This document shows positions 26,422 to 35,455 of a DNA stretch of 64,000 nucleotides, piece after piece. The first letter of the stretch is position 1. Each line of letters opens with the position of its first letter. Location of the stretch: NCBI RefSeq assembly GCF_003994855.1, contig NZ_CP034142.1:310001-374000 (forward strand), read 5' to 3'. The translations under genes were made by a program, and so were the position numbers. Below the pieces are notes generated by a model. It was given only the letters and a program-made list of their open reading frames with translations, did not search any database and was not told the DNA's origin. The stretch is from Marinobacter sp. NP-4(2019) (lineage in GTDB: Bacteria; Pseudomonadota; Gammaproteobacteria; Pseudomonadales; Oleiphilaceae).

Positions 26422-27204
26422 ATGAAACTCAAAGACTCTGTTGCCATTATCACCGGTTCGTCATCGGGCATCGGCGCGGCCATCGCGCGCCTGTTTGCCG
26501 AGCATGGCTGTCATGTGGCGATCAACTACAGCAACAACGAAGACGGTGCCCGCGCGGTGGCCGCTGACTGTGAAAAGTACGGCGTCAGGACCCTGGTTTT
26601 CCGCGCCAACGTGGCCGAGGATGCCGACTGTCGCGGGCTGGTGGAAGCAACTCTGGCAGAGTTCGGACGCCTGGATATACTGGTCAATAACGCCGGTACC
26701 ACCAAGTTCTGCGACCACGCCAACCTCGCAGGGCTGGACAAACAGGACTTCCTGGATCAATACGCCGTTAATACCGTGGGGCCCTTCCAGATGACCCGAG
26801 CGGCAGAGCAGGCCCTGCGCGCCAATGGTTCCGGCCACGTGATCAACATGGCATCCATCGCAGGTCTGGCGGGCATCGGCAGCTCCATCGCCTATGCCGC
26901 ATCGAAAGGCGCTCTGGTGACCATGACCCGGTCACTGGCCCGGGTCATGGGACCAGAGGTCCGTGTCAATGCGGTGTGCCCTGGCTTTGTGCAGGGCGAG
27001 TGGCTGAAGAAGGGGCTTGGCGAAGACAAGTACAACGCCATGCTGGAAAAAACCAGGGCGGCTGCGCCGTTGCACGCCACCGCCTCTCCGGAGACGGTGG
27101 CGGATATTTGTCTTGGCCTGATCATTGGTGGTGATCTCACGACCGGTGAAACCATTCTGATCGACGGTGGCGCCCATCTCGGAGCAGCGCCAGTGCGCCG
27201 ATAA
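26422..27204 (+). CDS. FabG-like short-chain dehydrogenase
   Basis: A 260-residue SDR with TGSSSGIG as the nucleotide loop and NNAG. The catalytic region is NMASIAGLAGIGSS followed by AYAASKGAL. The Asn-Tyr-Ser-Asn after the second strand (INYSNNED) is typical of NADP-linked FabG relatives. It probably reduces or oxidises a 3-oxo/3-hydroxy acyl-CoA. It is a single gene between the liv terminator and a convergent MaoC gene. The ribosome-binding site is weak. Confidence 0.88.
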   Translation: MKLKDSVAIITGSSSGIGAAIARLFAEHGCHVAINYSNNEDGARAVAADCEKYGVRTLVFRANVAEDADCRGLVEATLAEFGRLDILVNNAGTTKFCDHANLAGLDKQDFLDQYAVNTVGPFQMTRAAEQALRANGSGHVINMASIAGLAGIGSSIAYAASKGALVTMTRSLARVMGPEVRVNAVCPGFVQGEWLKKGLGEDKYNAMLEKTRAAAPLHATASPETVADICLGLIIGGDLTTGETILIDGGAHLGAAPVRR

Positions 27205-27270
27205 GCCATGGTTTTGTGAGCGAGAATCCTGGCACTGCCAGGTCATGGCTGCACCCGGAGCCGGGAGGTA

Positions 27271-27726
27271 TCAGGCCACGTACATCACCAGATTTTCCGC
27301 CACACACGCCGGCTTGTCCTCGCCCTGGATTTCCACTGTCGTTTTATAGGTGGCCATCATGCGCTGGTTGTCCACCGTGGACACATCCAGCAGCTCCATT
27401 TTTGTGCGAATAGCGGACCCGGACTTCACTGCAGCGGGTAAGCGCAGCTTGTTCATGCCGTAATTGATGCTGGCGCTTTTGCCCCGAACGTCAATCACTT
27501 CCTGATTCAGTAAAGGAATCAGCGATATGGTAAGAAAACCATGAGCCACCGGGCTCTTCCAGGGCGATTCCCGTTTTGCCCGTTCCACATCCACGTGAAT
27601 CCACTGATGATCGCCCGTGGCATCGGCAAAGGCCTGAATCATTTCCTGGGTGATGGTTTTCCAGGGGCTGTGGCCGATCGTTGTGCCACGAAAGTTTTCA
27701 AGATCGTTTAATTCAACTGAAAGCAT
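27271..27726 (-). CDS. MaoC-like (R)-specific enoyl-CoA hydratase
   Basis: A 151-residue single hotdog protein. The hydratase motif FADATGDHQWIHVDVERA has the catalytic Asp and His, followed by PVAHGFLTISL. Such enzymes hydrate trans-2-enoyl-CoA to (R)-3-hydroxyacyl-CoA or act on dehydratase-like substrates (NodN type). AAGGA lies seven bases before the ATG. It follows the class II aldolase gene with a 103-bp gap on the same strand and is convergent with the FabG-like SDR, which could oxidise its product. Confidence 0.88.
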   Translation of the reverse strand: MLSVELNDLENFRGTTIGHSPWKTITQEMIQAFADATGDHQWIHVDVERAKRESPWKSPVAHGFLTISLIPLLNQEVIDVRGKSASINYGMNKLRLPAAVKSGSAIRTKMELLDVSTVDNQRMMATYKTTVEIQGEDKPACVAENLVMYVA

Positions 27727-27829
27727 GTCTGCGTCCTTTATCTATGGAAGCTGAGTATTTGAAGCAGAAGCGAGCGTGTCCCGGACGAGTCTCCCCACCT
27801 GCTTGCGCACCAGGTACGAGGCTATAGAG

Positions 27830-28591
27830 TCAAACGGCGTAACCCGGATTCTTGCTGTCCAGTAGTCGCACCAGGGCCGGCCAGGTCAGCGCGGCCGCAC
27901 CGCCCAGTGCCTGTGATTGGTCAGCAGTGGTCTGAATAGCCTGTTCCGATGGCATGTAGGTCGGACCACAGCTCTGGGCCTTGACCTGGATCTCACAGGC
28001 CTTCATCAGGAAATACAGATAGGTGAAGGTTTCCGGTACATCCTTGCCCGCTGTCAGCACACCGTGATTTCGCAGCAACATCATCGACTTGTTGCCCAGA
28101 TCCCTGATCAGTCGCTCCCGTTCGTCGAGATTCAGGGCCACGCCCTCGTAATCGTGGTAGCTCAGGTGATTCAGGCACAGCATCGCAGTCTGGCTCAGGG
28201 GCAGCAGGCCGTCACGGTGGGCTGAGACTGCTACGCCGTCGGGAGCGTGCAGGTGCATCACCGCACCGGCATCCTCGCGGCCCATGTGTACGGCGCTGTG
28301 AATGGTGAAGCCCGCCGGGTTCACACGGCTGACGTTACCCGACTCCACCACCTGCCCGTCCTTGTCCACTTTTACCAGAGAGGATGCAGTGATTTCATGG
28401 AACAGCAGCCCATAGGGGTTGATCAGAAAATGATGATCCGGTCCCGGCACCCGGGCGGACAGATGAGTGAAGACCAGATCGTCCCAGCCAAACAGGGCGA
28501 CCAGTCTGTAGGCCGCGGCCAGTTCGGCGCGTACTTTCCATTCGGCTTTTCTCAGATCCTGTTGCTGTGTTAGATCGCTTGTTGTTGTCAT
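27830..28591 (-). CDS. Class II aldolase/adducin family protein
   Basis: A 253-residue zinc-dependent protein. VMHLHAPDGVA and LLRNHGVLTAG supply the family's metal-binding His residues. GWDDLVFTHLSARVPG is the conserved N-terminal substrate loop. GAGGAG spacing favours the second ATG (28591) over one three bases upstream. The family includes aldolases, epimerases and decarboxylases. The version with RVPGPDHHFLINPYGL is common near acyl-CoA genes and its reaction is not known. Ends with an ordinary C-terminus. Probably the first gene of a unit with the MaoC gene. Confidence 0.85.
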   Translation of the reverse strand: MTTTSDLTQQQDLRKAEWKVRAELAAAYRLVALFGWDDLVFTHLSARVPGPDHHFLINPYGLLFHEITASSLVKVDKDGQVVESGNVSRVNPAGFTIHSAVHMGREDAGAVMHLHAPDGVAVSAHRDGLLPLSQTAMLCLNHLSYHDYEGVALNLDERERLIRDLGNKSMMLLRNHGVLTAGKDVPETFTYLYFLMKACEIQVKAQSCGPTYMPSEQAIQTTADQSQALGGAAALTWPALVRLLDSKNPGYAV

Positions 28592-28640
28592 CATGATCTC
28601 CTCAATCTGTGACGGCTGTTTCCCGTAGTGTACGGCATAA

Positions 28641-28668
28641 AAAAGGGGGTGGCTGACGCCACCCCCGC
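28641..28668 (-). terminator. Intrinsic terminator of the pimCD-like operon
   Basis: Read on the minus strand, a perfect 9-bp stem (GGGGGTGGC / GCCACCCCC) with a four-base loop is followed by six T. It lies just past the PimD-like gene. Confidence 0.9.
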
Positions 28669-28720
28669 AAAAGGCCTCTGACTGGATAGAGAGACCTCAG
28701 GCTCACAAGTCCGCAGCCTG

Positions 28721-29863
28721 TTAGCTGGCCTGCAGCAGGGAGGCGTAACGTTCCAGGTGGAAGTCGTCGTCGCCCAGTTGGTGGTTGATGGTGATCAGCC
28801 GCTTGGCGTAATGGGCAAAATTGTATTCCCAGGTCATGCCGATACCGCCATGTGACTGGATGCCCGCCTCGGAGATAAACTGACCGGCGCGGCCAATCAC
28901 GTTCTTGGCCGCGGCCAGTATGCGACGACGCTCGTCACTCTGTTCGCCGTCGGCAACGCTGGCGGCCAGGATGGCCATGGAACGGGCCTGCTCCAGCTCT
29001 GACATCATGTCCACCATGCGGTGCTGCAGCACCTGGAATTTGCCGATGGGTACGCCAAACTGCTTGCGCTGTTTGAGGTAGTCCAGGGTCAGCTCGTTGG
29101 CCATTTCCATCACACCCACGGCTTCGGCACACAGGGCAGCGATCGCACGGCCGGCCTGATACTCGATAACGTCAGCGGCGTTGCCTTCCTCGCCCAGCAG
29201 CGCATCCGCGCCGACCTGGACGTTATTGAGGGTGATGTCGCACCCCTTGGAGCCGTCGATGGTGGGGTAGCTGCGCCGCTCAACACCGGCGGTCTCCGGG
29301 CTCAGGGCAAACAGGCTGATGCCTTTGGCATCGCGGCTGTCGCCTGAGGTGCGGGCGGAAACGATGATCAGATCGGCACAGTGGCCTCCGATCACCACCG
29401 CCTTACGACCGTTCAGGGCATAGCCCTCACCGTTTTTCTCGGCGCGGGTTTCAACGTTGTTCAGGTCATAGAAGCTCTGGGGCTCCTGCAGACCCACGGC
29501 CGCTTTTAGCTCGCCGCTGGCGATTCCGGCCAACCAGTTCTCTTTCTGACTGTCATTGCCGGCCTGATCGATCAGGCCACCGCCCAGAATAACGGACTGC
29601 AGATACGGCTCCAGACACAGGCCGCGGCCAAGCTCGGACATGACGGACTGAATTTCCACGCCGCCACCGCCGAAGCCGCCCATTTCCTCGGAGAAGGGCA
29701 CGGCGGTCAGGCCCAGCTCGCTGAGCTGCTGCCAGAAATCTGCACTGAAGCCCAGTTCAGTCTCGCTGAACTCCAGGCGCTTTTCAAAACTGTATTCACC
29801 GCGCACCAGGCGGGCCACGGTGTCCTGCAGCATCTGCTGCTCTTCGTTGAGTCGGAAATCCAT
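28721..29863 (-). CDS. pimD: Acyl-CoA dehydrogenase, PimD-like small subunit
   Basis: A 380-residue acyl-CoA dehydrogenase of the divergent partner type. The usual SEPxxGSD segment is replaced by VGLQEPQSFYDLNNV, and the catalytic Glu region at the C-terminus is absent. It keeps QSHGGIGMTWEYN. This pattern is typical of the subunit that pairs with a catalytic partner in alpha2beta2 enzymes such as PimC-PimD (pimeloyl-CoA) and steroid-side-chain FadE pairs. GGAGG lies five bases before the ATG, and the gene begins 10 bp after the partner's stop. I infer a heteromeric enzyme. The exact substrate (dicarboxyl-, steroid- or isoprenoid-CoA) is uncertain. Confidence 0.88.
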   Translation of the reverse strand: MDFRLNEEQQMLQDTVARLVRGEYSFEKRLEFSETELGFSADFWQQLSELGLTAVPFSEEMGGFGGGGVEIQSVMSELGRGLCLEPYLQSVILGGGLIDQAGNDSQKENWLAGIASGELKAAVGLQEPQSFYDLNNVETRAEKNGEGYALNGRKAVVIGGHCADLIIVSARTSGDSRDAKGISLFALSPETAGVERRSYPTIDGSKGCDITLNNVQVGADALLGEEGNAADVIEYQAGRAIAALCAEAVGVMEMANELTLDYLKQRKQFGVPIGKFQVLQHRMVDMMSELEQARSMAILAASVADGEQSDERRRILAAAKNVIGRAGQFISEAGIQSHGGIGMTWEYNFAHYAKRLITINHQLGDDDFHLERYASLLQAS

Positions 29864-29873
29864 GGTCGCCTCC

Positions 29874-31070
29874 TTAAAGCCCGAGAATCATTTTCGACAC
29901 GATGTTCTTCTGGATCTCGTTGGATCCGCCGAAAATCGACAGCTTGCGGTTGTTGAAGTAGTGGGCCGCCAGCGGCGCGGCGTTTTCGTCCGACAGGAAT
30001 TCGCCGTCGTAATTCAGATCCAGCTCTTCTTCTACAAATGGCAGTGCGTAGGGGCCGATCGCGCGGCGGGCCAGGTCGTTGATGGTCTGGCGGATCTCGG
30101 TGCCTTTCACTTTCAGCATGGAGCTTTCCGCGCCCGGTACTCCGCCGCCTTCGACCGAGGCAATGATGCGCAGGTTGCTGATGGCCGCGGCCGTCAAGTC
30201 GATTTCCACTTTGGCAATGCGCTGGCTGAATGACGGATCCTCAATCAGCGGGCGGCCATTCTTCAGGCGGCGCGAAGCCAGCTCCTTCAGGTGCGACAGC
30301 GCTGCTTTGGATTGGCCAATGCCGGCCAGGCCAGTGCGCTCATAGGTCAGCAGGTATTTGGCGTAGGTCCAACCCTTGTCTTCTTCGCCGACGAGGTTTT
30401 CCACCGGAACCTTCACATCCTCGAAGAACACTTCGTTGACTTCATGCTCACCGTCGAGAGTGATGATTGGGCGCACGGTAATGCCCGGTGTGTTCATGTC
30501 GATCAGCAGGAACGAAATGCCTTCCTGGTTCTTGACCTCGGTGTTGGTGCGCACCAGGCAGAAAATCATGTTGGCGTGTTGACCCAGAGTGGTCCAGGTC
30601 TTCTGGCCGTTGACAATGTAGTGATCGCCATCACGCACCGCGCGGGTCTTCAGCGATGCCAGGTCGGAGCCGGCACCGGGTTCGGAATAACCCTGGCACC
30701 ACCAGTCCTCGCCACTGAGGATGCGTGGCAGGTACTTCTGCTTCTGTTCTTCGTTACCAAACTTGATGATCACCGGCGCCACCATGTTCACCCCGAACGG
30801 GATGGAGCGGGGAACGCCGTAACGGCAGGACTCTTCGTCCCAGATGTGCTTCTGAACCGGTGTCCACTTTACGCCGCCATACTCTTCCGGCCAGTGAGTG
30901 GCGTACCAGCCCTGCTCGCAGAGAATTTTCTGCCACCGCTGATGGTCCTCTTTGGACAGGCGGCGGAACCCTTTCACTTTGGCGGCGATGTCTGCCGGCA
31001 GTTTCTCATCCAGGAACGCTCTTACCTCGTCACGGAAGGCAAGTTCCTCGGCCGTGTAGTTCATGTTCAT
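29874..31070 (-). CDS. pimC: Acyl-CoA dehydrogenase, PimC-like large subunit
   Basis: A 398-residue acyl-CoA dehydrogenase with a full flavin site. CQGYSEPGAGSDLASLKTRA and VNGQKTWTT match the FAD-binding core, and FGGSNEIQKNIVSKM lies at the C-terminus. The Arg/Glu arrangement resembles PimC and the catalytic subunits of heteromeric enzymes. GAGG eight bases upstream fixes the ATG at 31070. It is the first gene of the pimC-pimD unit. Two IclR-type palindromes lie in the 330-bp region shared with the divergent DcaP-like porin, so import across the outer membrane and the first oxidation appear co-regulated. Confidence 0.9.
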   Translation of the reverse strand: MNMNYTAEELAFRDEVRAFLDEKLPADIAAKVKGFRRLSKEDHQRWQKILCEQGWYATHWPEEYGGVKWTPVQKHIWDEESCRYGVPRSIPFGVNMVAPVIIKFGNEEQKQKYLPRILSGEDWWCQGYSEPGAGSDLASLKTRAVRDGDHYIVNGQKTWTTLGQHANMIFCLVRTNTEVKNQEGISFLLIDMNTPGITVRPIITLDGEHEVNEVFFEDVKVPVENLVGEEDKGWTYAKYLLTYERTGLAGIGQSKAALSHLKELASRRLKNGRPLIEDPSFSQRIAKVEIDLTAAAISNLRIIASVEGGGVPGAESSMLKVKGTEIRQTINDLARRAIGPYALPFVEEELDLNYDGEFLSDENAAPLAAHYFNNRKLSIFGGSNEIQKNIVSKMILGL

Positions 31071-31107
31071 CGGATAGACCTCGTCAATGCATTACAGCGA
31101 AAATATA

Positions 31108-31122
31108 TACCGCATAGCAGAA
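31108..31122. promoter_or_regulatory. Candidate IclR-type operator next to pimC
   Basis: TACCGC-ATA-GCAGAA, 38 bp upstream of the PimC-like start. One half fits the consensus perfectly, the other is degenerate. Confidence 0.5.
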
Positions 31123-31268
31123 TTACTCAATGATCTTTCAAAGGTTGTGTCCCTGTCAATGATAATGAAACAAGAAAACACATAGTAACTACGACTTTCA
31201 TCAAAATTTGGTTTCAACCCCTTGTTGATGACAAATGCATCGTCTATATTCGCAAACACGGAAGCTGG

Positions 31269-31283
31269 TACTGCTATGCGAAA
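31269..31283. promoter_or_regulatory. Candidate IclR-type operator upstream of the porin
   Basis: Read on the minus strand this is TTTCGC-ATA-GCAGTA. A weaker third version lies at 31300-31314 (minus strand TTTCAC-TGT-GCGGTA). The 330-bp intergenic region holds nothing else I can name. Confidence 0.52.
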
Positions 31284-31400
31284 TTATAAAATCACTAAAT
31301 ACCGCACAGTGAAACAGCGTGTTTGATTTGGTGCGAGCCAGTGCCAGCGCCGGAATTTCAATAACAACGACATGCAATCAACTCCGTTAAGAGGTTTGAG

Positions 31401-32705
31401 ATGACAACAACAACCCGTTTCCAGACACGTCCACTCGTCCGTGCCGTTGCCCTTGCCGGGCTGCCCCTGGTGACCATGGGCTCGGGCAGTGCATTGGCCC
31501 AGGGTTCTGAACTGGAAGAGCTTCGCCAGCGCGTCCAGCAACTGGAATCCAGGCTGGAGGTTCCGGCAGAGTCTAAGATGGAAGAAGAAAACAACTATCT
31601 CAGAAGGGACGGTAACGGCATCCGGATTGGCAGCACCACTGTGACCATCGGCGGCTTTATCAAGGCTGACGTATTGGCCGGCTCTAATGGAAATGGCTGG
31701 GAAAATGCCTACTCTGTTGGATTGGCTCGTTCCTTTGCCAACGCGGCGAAAAACGGCGAAAGCGATTGGAAAACCGGCTTCAGCGCCCGCGAGACCCGCC
31801 TGAGCCTGGCCACCAAGACTCTGGATGTGGCGGGGCATGACCTGACCACTTACCTGGAGATGGACTTCAACCAGGGTGCCGATGCGCCGGGTAACGAGGT
31901 GGTCTCCAACAGCTACGCCCCCCGTCTCCGCCAGGCCTACGGTTCCTGGAATAACTGGGATTTTGGCCAGACCCACACCACTTTCTCCGAACTGGCTGCC
32001 CTGCCGGAAATCCTTGACCAGGGTAAGCAGGCTGCCTTCATCTACACTCGCCAGCCCATGGTGCGTTACAACATGGCAGCGCCGGGTGGCAAGCTGATGG
32101 TCGCTCTGGAGAACCCCGAAGACGGCTTCGGCAGCAACTCCTATGACGATCAGTCCTACCCGGACCTGGTGGCACGGTACCAGCTGCGTAACAGTTACGG
32201 CATATACTCCATTGCCGGTTTGCTGCGCAGTCTGGAAGATGACGCCGCCGATGAAACCGAGGTGACCGGTGCGGTTTCAGTTAGCGCCCGCATTCCCACC
32301 GTAGGCCGTGACGACCTGAAGTTGCAGTATAACTACGGCGCCCTGGGCCGCTACATCGGACTGTTCACCTACCCGGATGTCGATCTGGCAGCCCAGGCCG
32401 GCGGCGACGTAAAACCGCTGAAGAGCTATGGGGCCACCGCGGCCTACCGCCACCACTGGAACCCGAACTGGCGCAGCACCCTGTCGGTGTCCCACCTGGA
32501 AATTGTGGATGACCTGGAGGCCTCGCCCGCTGGTACCCTGAGCTATTTCGACACCTCCACTTCGGTCCACGCCAACCTGCTGTGGTCGGCCCACCCGAAA
32601 CTGACCTTGGGGCTGGAATACGCATACTGGGATTTCGGAGAGATCGCCACCAGCAGCCGCGAACAATATGAGCAAGTCATGGGCTCTGCAACCCTGCGGT
32701 TCTGA
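31401..32705 (+). CDS. DcaP-like trimeric outer-membrane porin
   Basis: A 434-residue outer-membrane protein. There is a signal peptide (to about residue 34, SGSALAQG), then a periplasmic coiled coil (GSELEELRQRVQQLESRLEV), then a beta-barrel beginning VTIGGFIKADVLAG and ending in Phe. This coiled coil plus barrel is the layout of Acinetobacter DcaP, a porin named for dicarboxylic-acid uptake that favours anionic cargo. It is divergent from the PimC/PimD-like pair across a region with two IclR-type operators. A strong terminator follows. I infer outer-membrane entry of the acid degraded by this region. Confidence 0.88.
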   Translation: MTTTTRFQTRPLVRAVALAGLPLVTMGSGSALAQGSELEELRQRVQQLESRLEVPAESKMEEENNYLRRDGNGIRIGSTTVTIGGFIKADVLAGSNGNGWENAYSVGLARSFANAAKNGESDWKTGFSARETRLSLATKTLDVAGHDLTTYLEMDFNQGADAPGNEVVSNSYAPRLRQAYGSWNNWDFGQTHTTFSELAALPEILDQGKQAAFIYTRQPMVRYNMAAPGGKLMVALENPEDGFGSNSYDDQSYPDLVARYQLRNSYGIYSIAGLLRSLEDDAADETEVTGAVSVSARIPTVGRDDLKLQYNYGALGRYIGLFTYPDVDLAAQAGGDVKPLKSYGATAAYRHHWNPNWRSTLSVSHLEIVDDLEASPAGTLSYFDTSTSVHANLLWSAHPKLTLGLEYAYWDFGEIATSSREQYEQVMGSATLRF

Positions 32706-32772
32706 ACCGCCGTTGCAAAGCCTGCTATGAGTTAACAAACGATTCTCAGGTGCTTTTGCACTCCTTTGCTTT

Positions 32773-32806
32773 GCCCCGCAGTGTTCCCCCGCTGCGGGGC
32801 TTTTTT
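32773..32806 (+). terminator. Intrinsic terminator after the porin
   Basis: GCCCCGCAG at 32773-32781 pairs with CTGCGGGGC at 32792-32800 and is followed by six T. Confidence 0.92.
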
Positions 32807-32813
32807 GTGGCCA

Positions 32814-32840
32814 TAAAAAAAGCAGAGCCGGAGCTCTGCT
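32814..32840 (-). terminator. Intrinsic terminator after gcdH
   Basis: On the minus strand, an 8-bp stem (AGCAGAGC / GCTCTGCT) with a four-base loop is followed by a run of T. It faces the porin terminator. Confidence 0.88.
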
Positions 32841-32861
32841 TTTAACGGGAGCGTTGCTGGA

Positions 32862-34031
32862 TCAGCTGAACGCCTGAATCCCCGTCTGGCCACGACCCAG
32901 GATCAGGGCGTGGACGTCGTGGGTACCTTCATAGGTATTCACCGCCTCCAGGTTCATCACATGACGAATCACGTGGTACTCGTCGGAGATGCCGTTACCG
33001 CCGTGCATGTCGCGGGCAACCCGGGCAATGTCCAGGGCCTTGCCGCAGTTGTTGCGCTTGAGCAGGGACACAGAGTCCGGAGTGGCAACGCCAGCGTCCA
33101 TCATGCGGCCAAGTTGCAGCACAGCTTGCAGGCCGATGGTGATTTCGGTCTGCATGTCCACCAGCTTCTTCTGGATCAATTGGTTGGCAGCCAGCGGGCG
33201 GCCGAACTGCTGGCGCTCCAGGGTGTAGTTGCGGGCAGCGTGCCAGCAGAACTCGGCGGCACCCAGGGCACCCCAACTGATGCCGTAGCGGGCTTTGGTC
33301 AGGCAGCTCAGCGGACCCTTCAGGCCTTCCACTTCCAGCTTGTTCTCTTCCGGTACAAACACTTCATCCATAAAGATGGAGCCGGTGTCGGAGGCGCGCA
33401 GTGAGAATTTGCCTTCAATCTTTGGTGTTTCCAGGCCCTTGGCGCCCTCACGCTCGATCACAAAGCCGGTCACTACACCATCAAGCTTGCCCCACACCAC
33501 ACAGATGTCGGCAATGGGGGAGTTGGTAATCCACATCTTGGAGCCGCTCAGCAGGTAGCCGCCGTCGACTTTCTTGGCGCGGGTTTCCATGCCGCCCGGA
33601 TCAGAGCCATGGTTGGGCTCGGTCAGGCCGAAGCAGCCGACGTATTCGCCGGAGGCCAGTTTCGGCAGGATGCGCTTTTTCAGCGCTTCCTGGCCGTAGC
33701 TGAAAATCGGGTACATAACCAATGAAGACTGCACGCTCAGGGCGGAACGATAGGCGGAATCCACCCGCTCCACTTCACGGGCAATCAGGCCGTAACAGAC
33801 ATGGTTCAGGCCAGGGCCGCCGTATTCTTCCGGCAGGGTCGCGCCGAGCATGCCCAGTTCGCCCATATCGGTGAAGATGGCGCGGTCGAATTTCTCGTGA
33901 CGGTTTGCCTCGATAATGCCCGGCATCAGACGTTGATCACAGAAGGAACGGATGCTGTCCCGGACCTGACGCTCGGTTTCATCCAGTTGTTTGTCGAATT
34001 GCAGCAGGTCATCCCAGGGTGCGGAAGCCAT
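32862..34031 (-). CDS. gcdH: Glutaryl-CoA dehydrogenase
   Basis: A 389-residue enzyme that oxidises and decarboxylates glutaryl-CoA to crotonyl-CoA. GLTEPNHGSDPGGMETRA, the substrate-side Arg region and AVNTYEGTHDVHALILGRGQ (with the catalytic Glu) are those of GcdH rather than simple acyl-CoA dehydrogenases. GAGGAG precedes the ATG at 34031. It lies 19 bp after the thiolase gene in one operon and shares a region with PimC/PimD-like, PimF-like and PimB-like genes. Glutaryl-CoA is the end product when odd-chain dicarboxylates such as pimelate are shortened, so it fits a dicarboxylate pathway. It also serves lysine breakdown. Confidence 0.93.
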   Translation of the reverse strand: MASAPWDDLLQFDKQLDETERQVRDSIRSFCDQRLMPGIIEANRHEKFDRAIFTDMGELGMLGATLPEEYGGPGLNHVCYGLIAREVERVDSAYRSALSVQSSLVMYPIFSYGQEALKKRILPKLASGEYVGCFGLTEPNHGSDPGGMETRAKKVDGGYLLSGSKMWITNSPIADICVVWGKLDGVVTGFVIEREGAKGLETPKIEGKFSLRASDTGSIFMDEVFVPEENKLEVEGLKGPLSCLTKARYGISWGALGAAEFCWHAARNYTLERQQFGRPLAANQLIQKKLVDMQTEITIGLQAVLQLGRMMDAGVATPDSVSLLKRNNCGKALDIARVARDMHGGNGISDEYHVIRHVMNLEAVNTYEGTHDVHALILGRGQTGIQAFS

Positions 34032-34050
34032 GGTGTATCTCCTCAAAAGA

Positions 34051-35256
34051 TTAGTCAGTCACTCGTTCAATAACAGCAGCAATGCCCTGGCCGACGCCAA
34101 TGCACATGCTGATCAATGCGTAACGGCCGCCGCTGCGTTCGAGCTGTCGGGTGGCGGTCAATGCGATCCTTGCGCCGGATGCCCCCAGGGGGTGGCCAAC
34201 GGCGATAGCGCCGCCGTTGGGGTTCAGCCGGGAATCAGTCGGGTCAATACCCAGTTTGGTGGTGCAACCGAGAACCTGGGCGGCGAACGCCTCGTTGATC
34301 TCGATCACGTCCATATCGTTGATGGTCAGACCCGCACGGGCGAGGGCTTTTTCGCTGGCCGGTACCGGACCGTAGCCCATGACCCGCGGCGAAACCCCGG
34401 CGATGGCGGCAGATACGATGCGGGCGCGGGGCTGAATACCGGCTTTTTCGCCCGCCTCGCGGGAACCGATGATCAGGGCCGCAGCGCCGTCGTTGATGCC
34501 GGAGGCATTGCCAGCGGTAACCACACCACCTTCGAACAGCGGGCGCAGCCCGGCCAACGCCTCAGCGGTCGATTGGGGGCGCGGGTGCTCATCGGCGCTC
34601 ACGCTGACCGGTGGTTTTTTCCGGCCCTGGGGCACGTCGATGGCCAGTATCTCTTCATTATAGAAGCCGTCCTTCAGGGCGGCGGCATAGCGGGCCTGGC
34701 TCTGGGCGGCAAACTGATCCACGGAATCGCGGCTCAGGTCCAGCTCCCGGGCAATATTGTCGGCGGTCTCCGGCATGGTGTCGGCGCCGAATTCCGCTTC
34801 AATGCGGGGGTTGGGGAAACGCGCGCCAATGGTGCTGTCGAAGGCGCGGAAGTCGCGGCTGAACGGGCTCTCACTCTTGGCCATGACAAACGGAGCGCGG
34901 CTCATGCTTTCCGCGCCACCGGCGACAAACAGATCGCCTTCGCCGCAACGAACCGCCCGCGAGGCATCGATAATCGCCGCCAGACCGGAACCGCACAAGC
35001 GGTTAACGGTCAGACCGCCGGTTTCCACGGGGAGGCCAGCCATCAGGCCGGCATGGCGGGCCAGGTTGCGGGCGTCTTCACCAGCCTGGTTGGTGCAGCC
35101 GGCAATCACATCCTCGTAGGCGTCCGCGGCAAACGCATTACGTTCTACCAATACCTTGATGACGCTGGCCAGCAGGTCATCCGGCCGCACCTTGGCGAGT
35201 GCGCCGGCGTGTCGACCGAAGGGGGTTCTTAACCCGTCATAGATAAATGCGCTCAT
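34051..35256 (-). CDS. Acetyl-CoA acyltransferase (thiolase, PcaF-like)
   Basis: A 401-residue thiolase. The nucleophile Cys lies in VNRLCGSGLAAI, the His in LNPNGGAIAVGHPLGASGAR, and the second Cys in SMCIGVGQG. The N-terminus (FIYDGLRTPFGRHAGALAKV) resembles beta-ketoadipyl-CoA thiolase PcaF, but ordinary 3-oxoacyl-CoA thiolase is equally possible. GGGAG supports the ATG at 35256. It is the first gene of an operon with gcdH, divergent from the membrane protein at 35456, with an IclR-type operator between them. Catalyses thiolytic cleavage with release of acetyl-CoA. Confidence 0.92.
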   Translation of the reverse strand: MSAFIYDGLRTPFGRHAGALAKVRPDDLLASVIKVLVERNAFAADAYEDVIAGCTNQAGEDARNLARHAGLMAGLPVETGGLTVNRLCGSGLAAIIDASRAVRCGEGDLFVAGGAESMSRAPFVMAKSESPFSRDFRAFDSTIGARFPNPRIEAEFGADTMPETADNIARELDLSRDSVDQFAAQSQARYAAALKDGFYNEEILAIDVPQGRKKPPVSVSADEHPRPQSTAEALAGLRPLFEGGVVTAGNASGINDGAAALIIGSREAGEKAGIQPRARIVSAAIAGVSPRVMGYGPVPASEKALARAGLTINDMDVIEINEAFAAQVLGCTTKLGIDPTDSRLNPNGGAIAVGHPLGASGARIALTATRQLERSGGRYALISMCIGVGQGIAAVIERVTD

Positions 35257-35354
35257 GGCATCTCCCGTTTCATCAGAAGACATGATCCCATTGTGATCTT
35301 CCCTTCATAAGGAGGAAAGGGCTGGGGGTTGTCATGTCATTAGTGTTGATATAG

Positions 35355-35369
35355 TTTCGTATAGCGGAA
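35355..35369. promoter_or_regulatory. Candidate IclR-type operator between the thiolase and 35456 genes
   Basis: TTTCGT-ATA-GCGGAA, 99 bp upstream of the thiolase start and 87 bp upstream of the divergent membrane protein. Confidence 0.6.
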
Positions 35370-35455
35370 TTAAGTTTTGTATATTGGTTGTTAAAGACTA
35401 ATCCGGGTCTGTGTGAAATGCAACCGATACCATCATCGAAGGGCGCGAATCTGTT